The position numbers were made by a program, and so were the translations under genes. Positions 57,833 to 64,000 of a DNA stretch of 64,000 bases are shown piece after piece. Where the stretch lies: NCBI RefSeq assembly GCF_002803085.1, contig NZ_NNBJ01000006.1, positions 310,001 to 374,000 of the forward strand, given 5' to 3'. Source of the stretch: Streptomyces sp. CB01201 (GTDB lineage: Bacteria > Actinomycetota > Actinomycetes > Streptomycetales > Streptomycetaceae). Within the stretch, counting starts at the first letter, position 1. Each line of letters begins with the position of its first letter. The notes below the pieces were generated by a model, which was not told the origin of the DNA, did no database searches, and saw only the letters and a list, made by a program, of their open reading frames with translations.

Positions 57833-57945
57833 AGGCGCAGGGTAGTGCCGACCCGGGACGATGCCTACTAAATGATCAACCGCTGGCGCGCGTATGCGCC
57901 CGTATGCGCGGCAAAAGGTCCGAAAGGCTCACCCGGGTGTCGGGT

Positions 57946-58242
57946 TCAGTCCATTTCGAGTACGCGCGCGTGCAGAACCTGGCGCTGCTGGAGCGCGGCG
58001 CGGACCGCACGGTGGAGGCCGTCCTCCAGGTAGAGATCGCCCTGCCACTTCACGACGTGCGCGAACAGGTCGCCGTAGAACGTGGAGTCCTCGGCGAGGA
58101 GGGTTTCGAGGTCGAGCTGGCCCTTGGTGGTCACGAGCTGATCGAGCCGGACCGGGCGCGGCGCGACATCCGCCCACTGCCGGGTGCTTTCCCGGCCGTG
58201 GTCGGGATAGGGCCGCCCGCTTCCGATGCGCTTGAAGATCAC
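57946..58242 (-). CDS. VapB-type antitoxin-like protein without adjacent toxin
   Basis: The protein has 98 residues: MIFKRIGSGRPYPDHGREST, RQWADVAPRPVRLDQLVTTK, then TFYGDLFAHVVKWQGDLYLE. Proteins of this sequence are widely conserved in Streptomyces and are annotated as VapB-family antitoxins. No PIN-domain (VapC) gene is next to it, and the protein is too conserved and too well placed in core DNA for a typical mobile toxin-antitoxin pair. A different regulatory role is likely. Confidence 0.8.
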   Translation of the reverse strand: MIFKRIGSGRPYPDHGRESTRQWADVAPRPVRLDQLVTTKGQLDLETLLAEDSTFYGDLFAHVVKWQGDLYLEDGLHRAVRAALQQRQVLHARVLEMD

Positions 58243-58338
58243 ACGGAAAGCCTACCGGGCGAGCGGCTCCGGGCGCAGCCATGGAGCCCGAGTGCAATCC
58301 TGGGCAAAACGCCTGAAACCCGACTCAGGGGGCTCGTC

Positions 58339-60132
58339 ATGACCGACAGCGACCAGACGGCGGCCGCGCCCGAGCCCATCAGTGCCGCGGACCCGGACGA
58401 AACCGGAGCGCGGAATCCCGCCCCGGCGCCCGCCGACGCGCCCGCGCCCCCCGCGCCCGCCGCGCCTGCGGATGGCGCCCCTGCCGAACCCGCGCCCGGC
58501 GGGGCCGGCGCACCCGTTGCCCCTGCCGGGTCGGACGCCGCCGAGCCGCAGCCGGCGGCCGGTGCTGCCTCCGCCGTGCCGGGGCCGGCCGTGGAGATCG
58601 CTGCCGGGTACGCCTTCACGGGACCGGCGATGGAACTGGGCGCGCTGCTGTGGGACGGCCAGTGCCTGCCCGACGCGCCCATCCGCATCCCCCTCTCCAT
58701 GCTCAACCGGCACGGCCTGGTCGCCGGGGCGACGGGCACCGGCAAGACCAAGACCCTCCAGCTCATCGCCGAGCAGCTCTCCGCCAACGGAGTGCCGGTG
58801 TTCCTCGCGGACGTCAAGGGCGATGTCTCGGGCATCTCGGCTCCGGGCCAGGCGGGCGACAAGGTGACCGAACGGGCGGCGCAGGTCGGCCAGGAGTGGG
58901 AGGCGGCCGGATTCCCCTGCGAGTTCTACGGCCTCGGCGGCATCGGCCCCGGCATCCCGCTGCGCGCCACGGTCACCAGTTTCGGGCCCGTACTCCTGTC
59001 GAAGGTGCTCCAGCTCAACCAGACGCAGGAGCAGTCGCTCGGCCTGATCTTCCACTACGCGGACACCAAGGGCCTTGAGCTGTACGACCTGAAGGACCTG
59101 AAGGCGGTCGTCGGCTTCCTCGTCTCGGACGTCGGCAAGGCCGAACTCAAGGGAATCGGCGGCCTGTCGTCCGTCACCGCGGGGGTGATCCTGCGTGCGA
59201 TCACCGCGTTCGAGCAGCAGGGCGCCGAGGCGTTCTTCGGGGAGCCCGAGTTCGACACGAGCGAGCTGATGCGGCTCGCCCCGGACGGACGCGGTCTGGT
59301 GTCGGTCCTCGAACTGCCCGCCGTCCAGGACAAACCCCACCTGTTCTCCACCTTCCTGATGTGGCTGCTCGCCGACCTCTTCCAGAAGCTGCCCGAGGTC
59401 GGCGACGTGGACCGGCCCAAGCTCGTCTTCTTCTTCGACGAGGCCCATCTGCTGTTCAACGGAGCGTCGAAGGCGTTCCTGGAGTCGATCACGCAGACGG
59501 TCCGGCTGATCCGCTCCAAGGGCGTGGGCATCTTCTTCGTGACCCAGACCCCGAAGGACGTCCCCGGCGACGTACTGGCCCAGCTCGGCAATCGCGTCCA
59601 GCACGCGCTGCGGGCCTTCACGCCGGACGACGCGAAGGCGCTGAAGGCGACGGTACGCACGTTTCCGCACTCCCCCTACGACCTCGAAGAGGTCCTGACC
59701 TCGCTCGGCACCGGCGAGGCGGTCATCACCGTGCTGAGCGAGAAGGGCGCGCCGACCCCGGTCGCGGCGACCCGTCTGCGGGCGCCCCAGTCCCTGATGG
59801 CCCCCATCGACGCGGCCGCACTGGACCAGGCCGTCAAGTCCTCGATCCTGTACGGCCGTTACGCCGAGCCGGTGGACCGCGAATCCGCCTTCGAGAAGCT
59901 GACGGCGGCGGAGCGGGCGCGGGAGGAGGCGGCGGTGTCGGCCGCGCTGGACCCGTTGGGCTCGGGTTCGGGTTCGGGTTCGGGCAAGCCTGCCGGCCGG
60001 GCGAAGAAGCAGGATGCGTCGCTGGCGGAGCAGGTGGTGAGCAGTGGGATCTTTCGGTCGCTCGCGCGGTCTGTTGGTACGCAGTTGGGCCGGGAGATCT
60101 CCCGCTCGATCTTCGGCACGCGCCGAAGGTAG
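58339..60132 (+). CDS. HerA/DUF853-family ATPase
   Basis: The protein has 597 residues. The first 100 are Ala/Pro-rich. Walker A is GATGTGKTKTLQ near 131-142 and Walker B is LVFFFDEAHLLF near 370, with a sensor-type FFVTQTPKDVPGDVLAQLGN after it. Near the end is a GSGSGSGSG linker and a short basic tail (GREISRSIFGTRRR). DUF853/YjgR proteins resemble HerA hexameric DNA-pumping ATPases; their substrate is not established. The ATG at 58339 has AGGGGG upstream. Confidence 0.88.
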   Translation: MTDSDQTAAAPEPISAADPDETGARNPAPAPADAPAPPAPAAPADGAPAEPAPGGAGAPVAPAGSDAAEPQPAAGAASAVPGPAVEIAAGYAFTGPAMELGALLWDGQCLPDAPIRIPLSMLNRHGLVAGATGTGKTKTLQLIAEQLSANGVPVFLADVKGDVSGISAPGQAGDKVTERAAQVGQEWEAAGFPCEFYGLGGIGPGIPLRATVTSFGPVLLSKVLQLNQTQEQSLGLIFHYADTKGLELYDLKDLKAVVGFLVSDVGKAELKGIGGLSSVTAGVILRAITAFEQQGAEAFFGEPEFDTSELMRLAPDGRGLVSVLELPAVQDKPHLFSTFLMWLLADLFQKLPEVGDVDRPKLVFFFDEAHLLFNGASKAFLESITQTVRLIRSKGVGIFFVTQTPKDVPGDVLAQLGNRVQHALRAFTPDDAKALKATVRTFPHSPYDLEEVLTSLGTGEAVITVLSEKGAPTPVAATRLRAPQSLMAPIDAAALDQAVKSSILYGRYAEPVDRESAFEKLTAAERAREEAAVSAALDPLGSGSGSGSGKPAGRAKKQDASLAEQVVSSGIFRSLARSVGTQLGREISRSIFGTRRR

Positions 60133-61073
60133 CCCCGCCCCCGCGGCCCGGGGTCGGTGGGTCCCGGGTCCCCCTGGGGCTCCGCCCCAGACCCCGGGGG
60201 TTTGCCCGCCCACCCGCCCGTGCGGCGGGGTTGAAGGGTTCGGGCCCTGGGGCTGCGCCCCAGACCCCCTTGAGGGGCTGCGCCCCTGGGACCCCGCAGG
60301 GGGCTCCGCCCCCTGCACCCCCGTTCGCGCCTGAACGGCGCTCGTCCTCAATCGCCGGACGGGCTGGGGATGCCTGCGCCGGCCAGCACCGAGCCTTTTA
60401 GGGGCGCGGGGAACTGCGCGAGCAACCACGCACGGTGCGAGGCCGACAGGGGGTTGGGGGCGCGAGGAACTGCGCGAGCAACCACGCACGGTGCGAGGCC
60501 GACAGGGGGTTGGGGGCGCGGGGAACTGCGCGAGCAACCACGCACGGTGCGAGGCCGACAGGGGGTTGGGGGCGCGGGGAACTGCGCGAACGGCCCCCGC
60601 GGCCCGCGGACGAAAACGGGGTGTTGGGGGCGCGAGGAACTGCGCGAGCAACCACGCACGGTCCGCAGCTCAAACGGACCCAGGGGCGCGGGGAACTGCG
60701 CGCCCAGCCACCCACGGCCCGCAGCCGAACCATCCGCGACCACCGCCCCGCAGCCGAACCATCCAGCCACGCTCCGCAGCCGCACCCGCGACCCGCGACC
60801 CGCGACCCAGGGCCCGCGACCCAGGGCTCAGGGCGTGGCCCCGCGAGCGGTCCGCCACTTCACCCCCGGAGGGTTGCGGGAAGGGGCGGGGTGGGGCAAA
60901 AACCCAGGCCCCTGCCCCTGCCCCCGGCCCCAAGCCCAGCGTGACGACCGAGGGTAGGCCGAGCCGGGGGGCCGAGCGACCCAGACCGAGAGGGCGGGTC
61001 GCAAGCCCGGCGGGCCGGCCCGGGGACGCAGGTCGAGGGGGCCGAGCCCGGCCCCGCCGAGACGCCGGCGGGG
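60133..61073. repeat. Extragenic repeat cluster 3
   Basis: The layout is as in cluster 1. GC-rich hairpins (about 60160-60345) are followed by five or six units of GCGCGGGGAACTGCGCGAGC plus ACCACGCACGGTGCGAGGCCG at about 60400-60720, spaced about 65 bp, then degenerate Pro/Arg-rich-looking DNA with CGACCCGCGACCC repeats (60780-60830). No gene is supported in these 940 bases. Confidence 0.85.
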
Positions 61074-61655
61074 CTACTTCGCGGCCCGCGCCGCCGCCTT
61101 GGCCTCCTGCTTGTACGCCCGCACCTTCGCCAGCGACTCCGGCCCCGTAATGTCCGCGACCGAGCGGAAGGACCCGGCCTCCCCGTACGCCCCCGCCGCC
61201 TCCCGCCACCCCGAAGGCCGCACGCCCAGCTGCTTCCCCAGGAGCGCGAGGAAGATCCTCGCCTTCTGCTCGCCGAACCCGGGCAGCGCCTTCAGCCGTG
61301 AGAACAGCTCCGCCCCGGACGCCACCCCCGTCCAGACCTCGGCCGCGTCACCCCCGTACTCCTCCACGAGGAACCCGCACAGCTGCTGGATCCGCTTCGC
61401 CATGGACCCGGGGTAGCGGTGCACCGCCGGCTTCTCCTTGAGGAGCTCCGCGAAGGCCTCCGGGTCGTACGCCGCGATCGCCTCCGCGTCGAGGTCGTCC
61501 GCCCCCATGCGCCGGGCGATCGTGTACGGACCCGAGAACGCCCACTCCATGGGCACCTGCTGGTCGAGCAGCATGCCGACGAGCGCGGCCAGCGGGCTGC
61601 GCCCGAGCAGCTCGTCGGCCTCGGGCTGCTGGGCGAGCCGAAGGGTTGTGTTCAT
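61074..61655 (-). CDS. HhH-GPD-family DNA glycosylase-like protein
   Basis: The protein has 193 residues. It contains SPLAALVGMLLDQQVPMEWA, and the helix-hairpin-helix LKALPGFGEQKARIFLALLG with the GPD-type end. The catalytic Asp after the hairpin (about 20 residues on) is not clearly present, so activity is uncertain. The family removes damaged bases. The ATG at 61655 has GAGG upstream. It is divergent from geosmin synthase. Confidence 0.82.
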   Translation of the reverse strand: MNTTLRLAQQPEADELLGRSPLAALVGMLLDQQVPMEWAFSGPYTIARRMGADDLDAEAIAAYDPEAFAELLKEKPAVHRYPGSMAKRIQQLCGFLVEEYGGDAAEVWTGVASGAELFSRLKALPGFGEQKARIFLALLGKQLGVRPSGWREAAGAYGEAGSFRSVADITGPESLAKVRAYKQEAKAAARAAK

Positions 61656-61998
61656 GCCTCGATGATCGGCGGCCGACGCCCCCGACGCACGCGGACACGG
61701 TCCCACCCCGGCGCCGACCGCGCCCCATGTGCCCACACCACGTGTGCGCAGCACACAGACACCGAGGCCCGCCCCGCCCCACGTGCACGCAGCCCACAAA
61801 AACCACGCCCCCCGCACCCTTTTCGAGCTGACTCACGCTTTCGTATGACAGACGTACGGCACTCGAATGGCCGAGGCGGGGCCGGGTAGTTCCGTCCGGA
61901 CCAGCATGTCCGGACCACACGTGCGGGCCAGGCGCGTGCGTCGTACGGCCGCGCGCCTATCCGCTTCCGCACGTGCACCACCAAGAGGGGCGACCGCA
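61656..61998. promoter_or_regulatory. Divergent promoter region for the glycosylase and geoA
   Basis: The region contains CACGTGTG-type E-box-like palindromes at about 61730-61745 and near 61915. The leader AAGAGGGGCGACC precedes the geosmin synthase start. CCCCATGTGCCCACACCACG near 61720 also shows partial symmetry. No gene is supported. Confidence 0.35.
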
Positions 61999-64000
61999 GT
62001 GAGCCAGCCTTTTGTCCTGCCGGATTTCTATCTTCCGTATCCGGCCCGGCTCAATCCGCACCTGGAATCCGCGCGGGAACACTCCCGTATCTGGGCCCGG
62101 GACATGGGCATGCTGGAGGGCTCCGGGATCTGGGACCTGGCCGACCTGGACGCGCACGACTACGCGCTGCTCTGCTCGTACACCCACCCCGACTGCGACG
62201 CGCGACAGCTCGCCCTGGTGACGGACTGGTACGTGTGGGTGTTCTTCTTCGACGACCACTTCCTGGAGATGTTCAAACGCTCCCTCGACCGCAAGGGCGG
62301 CAAGGAGTACCTGGACCGGCTGCCCGCCTTCATGCCCATGGACCTCGCCGACGGGTTCCCCGAGGCGACCAACCCGGTCGAGGCGGGCCTCGCCGACCTG
62401 TGGGCGCGCACCGTCCCGTCGATGACGAAGGAGTGGCGCGAGCGCTTCGCGATCAGCACCCGCAACCTGCTCAACGAGTCGCTCTGGGAGCTCGCCAACA
62501 TCAACGCGGGCCGGATCTCCAACCCCGTCGAGTACATCGAGATGCGCCGCAAGGTGGGCGGCGCGCCGTGGTCGGCCGGCCTCATCGAGTACGCGGCGAA
62601 CGCCGAACTCCCCGCGTCCGTGGCCGAGTCGAGGCCGCTGCGCGTCCTCACCGACGCCTTCGCCGACGCCGTGCACCTGCGCAACGACCTGTTCTCCTAC
62701 CAGCGCGAGGTCGAGGACGAGGGTGAACTCAGCAATGGCGTACTGGTACTTGAGACCTTCCTGGGCTGTACGACGCAGGAGGCCGCGGAAGCCGTCAACG
62801 ACCTGCTGACCTCGCGGCTCCAGCAGTTCGAGAACACCGCGCTCACCGAAGTTCCGGCGCTGTGCCTGGAGAAGGGCCTGACACCGGACCAGTGCGCGGC
62901 CGTCGCGGCGTACGTCAAGGGCCTCCAGGACTGGCAGTCCGGCGGCCACGAGTGGCACATGCGCTCCAGCCGCTACATGAATGAGGGCGCCACCGCCGGC
63001 CCCTCCTCCGGTCCCGCCTCCGGCCTCTCCCTGTTCGACGGGGTGCTGGGCACCTCGGCACTCGACGTGTCCGCCCTGTTCGGCCGCCCCGCCGCGGCCC
63101 GCCACCGCAGCTTCACCCATGTTCCGCGCCAGAAGACCGGTCCGTCGCTGCTGCCCGACTTCGACGTTCCGTACCCACTGTCGCTCAGCCCACATGTGGG
63201 CCACGCACGTGTGGCGTCGATCGCCTGGGCGGAGCGTATGGGGCTGCTCGACGACATCTGGGACGCGGAGAAGCTGGCCGGTTACGACTTCGCGCTCTGC
63301 GCCGCGGGACTCGACCCCGACGCGACACCGGAGGAGCTCGAACTCAGCACCGAGTGGCTGACCTGGGGAACGTACGGCGACGACTACTACCCGCTGGTGT
63401 ACGGGCAGCCGCGCAATCTGGCCGGGGCGCGGGCGGCCGGGGCGCGGTTCGGCGCGTGCATGCCGGTCGACGAGCCGGCCGCCGGTCTCCTGGCGGCGAC
63501 GACCCCCATGGAGCGCGGCCTCGCCGACCTGTGGGCGCGTACCGCCGGGCCGATGTCGGCCCAGGCCCGCGCGGCCTTGCGCCGATCCGTCGACGTCATG
63601 CTGGAGAGCTGGCTCTGGGAGCTGCACAACCAGGCCCAGCACCGCATTCCCGACCCCGTCGACTACATCGAGATGCGCCGCTGCACCTTCGGCTCCGACC
63701 TCACGATGAGCCTGGCCCGCCTGCGCCATGCGGACCAACTCCCGCCCGGCCTCTACGAGAGCGGCCCGATCCGCAGTCTGGAGAACGCGGCCGCCGACTA
63801 CTGCTGCCTGCTCAACGACGTCTTCTCGTACCAGAAGGAGATCGAGTACGAGGGCGAGCTGCACAACGGCGTCCTGGTCGTCCAGAACTTCTTCAACTGC
63901 GACTACCCGACCGGGCTGCGCATCGTGGACGATCTGATGCGCTCGCGGCTGCGTCAGTTCCAGCACGTCATCGACCACGAACTCCCGGTCCTCTGTGAGG
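61999..64000 (+). CDS. geoA: Geosmin synthase (germacradienol/geosmin synthase), 3' end outside window
   Basis: At least 667 residues of the expected 720-odd are present. The N-terminal terpene cyclase domain has the Mg2+ motif VFFFDDHFLE (Asp85/Asp86) and the NSE motif NDLFSYQRE near 229. The C-terminal domain has TYGDDYYPL near 457 and NDVFSYQKE near 610. The first domain cyclises farnesyl diphosphate to germacradienol and the second makes geosmin with loss of acetone. EYIEMRRKVGGAPWSAGLIE and GGHEWHMRSSRYMN are characteristic. The GTG at 61999 follows AAGAGGGG. Both domains look intact. Confidence 0.97.
   Translation, partial: MSQPFVLPDFYLPYPARLNPHLESAREHSRIWARDMGMLEGSGIWDLADLDAHDYALLCSYTHPDCDARQLALVTDWYVWVFFFDDHFLEMFKRSLDRKGGKEYLDRLPAFMPMDLADGFPEATNPVEAGLADLWARTVPSMTKEWRERFAISTRNLLNESLWELANINAGRISNPVEYIEMRRKVGGAPWSAGLIEYAANAELPASVAESRPLRVLTDAFADAVHLRNDLFSYQREVEDEGELSNGVLVLETFLGCTTQEAAEAVNDLLTSRLQQFENTALTEVPALCLEKGLTPDQCAAVAAYVKGLQDWQSGGHEWHMRSSRYMNEGATAGPSSGPASGLSLFDGVLGTSALDVSALFGRPAAARHRSFTHVPRQKTGPSLLPDFDVPYPLSLSPHVGHARVASIAWAERMGLLDDIWDAEKLAGYDFALCAAGLDPDATPEELELSTEWLTWGTYGDDYYPLVYGQPRNLAGARAAGARFGACMPVDEPAAGLLAATTPMERGLADLWARTAGPMSAQARAALRRSVDVMLESWLWELHNQAQHRIPDPVDYIEMRRCTFGSDLTMSLARLRHADQLPPGLYESGPIRSLENAAADYCCLLNDVFSYQKEIEYEGELHNGVLVVQNFFNCDYPTGLRIVDDLMRSRLRQFQHVIDHELPVLCE

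Noticed and set aside
58252..60651. 799-residue open frame on the minus strand
   Set aside because: It is antisense to the HerA-like gene and repeat cluster 3, with no recognisable domain.

Overview
The window is high-GC actinobacterial DNA, almost certainly from a Streptomyces chromosome. The evidence is third-position GC bias in every real gene, frequent GTG starts and stop/start overlaps, a geosmin synthase, a SigF-type sporulation sigma factor, a subtilisin-inhibitor-family protein, a 6C RNA, and an integrated actinomycete conjugative element of the pSAM2 type.

Region 1 (1-1701) carries a 5'-truncated NUDIX gene, an HD-domain gene and a double-winged-helix GntR gene, and ends at a 61-bp attachment repeat made of the 3' part of a tRNA-Ser(TGA). 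Region 2 (1641-12150) is a complete pSAM2-like element bounded by two identical copies of that repeat. From left to right it has a tRNA-Trp-like gene, a large nested inverted repeat, cargo (NERD-domain protein, F420-type PPOX oxidoreductase), a KorSA-like repressor with three matching operators, a regulatory protein, the FtsK-like transfer ATPase, a run of small transfer/spread genes, and a translationally coupled rep-xis-int block. Neither att copy has the 5' half of the tRNA, so an intact tRNA-Ser must lie left of the window and the left region is probably part of a second, tandemly accreted element.

Region 3 (12.2-23.7 kb) holds a prim-pol domain protein, a small secreted Ser/Asn/Gln-rich protein, a five-gene overlapping operon matching the mycobacterial ChsE1/ChsE2/ChsH1/ChsH2/Ltp2 side-chain-removal set, a secreted DUF1906 protein, a SigE-family sigma factor, an acyl-CoA ligase and a membrane-anchored ABM protein. 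Region 4 (23.8-33.8 kb) has a very large PAS/degenerate kinase/receiver protein, an SSI-type protease inhibitor, tRNA-Ser(GCT), tRNA-Arg(ACG), a SIMPL protein, a VOC protein, a DUF2797 protein and an amidohydrolase. Region 5 (33.8-40.0 kb) is a response regulator, sensor kinase, GT2-GtrA and family-39 glycosyltransferase module.

Region 6 (40.0-48.4 kb) has two drug-efflux-type modules. One is an MFS pump with a TetR gene. The other is MarR, then an MFS pump fused to carboxypeptidase-regulatory-like domains, then a YceI protein carrying the same kind of domain. Region 7 (48.6-58.3 kb) is a core block similar in order to the S. coelicolor sigN-sigF to upp neighbourhood: two SigB-class sigma factors, a Dabb protein, 6C RNA, two coupled GAF-ANTAR genes, tRNA-Ser(CGA), tadA and its partner, upp, and a LytR_C protein. 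Region 8 (58.3-64.0 kb) has a HerA/DUF853 ATPase, an HhH-GPD glycosylase and the 5' two kilobases of geosmin synthase, which runs off the window.

Three gene-free stretches (40.1-40.5, 43.2-43.8 and 60.1-60.9 kb) contain the same family of extragenic tandem repeats.
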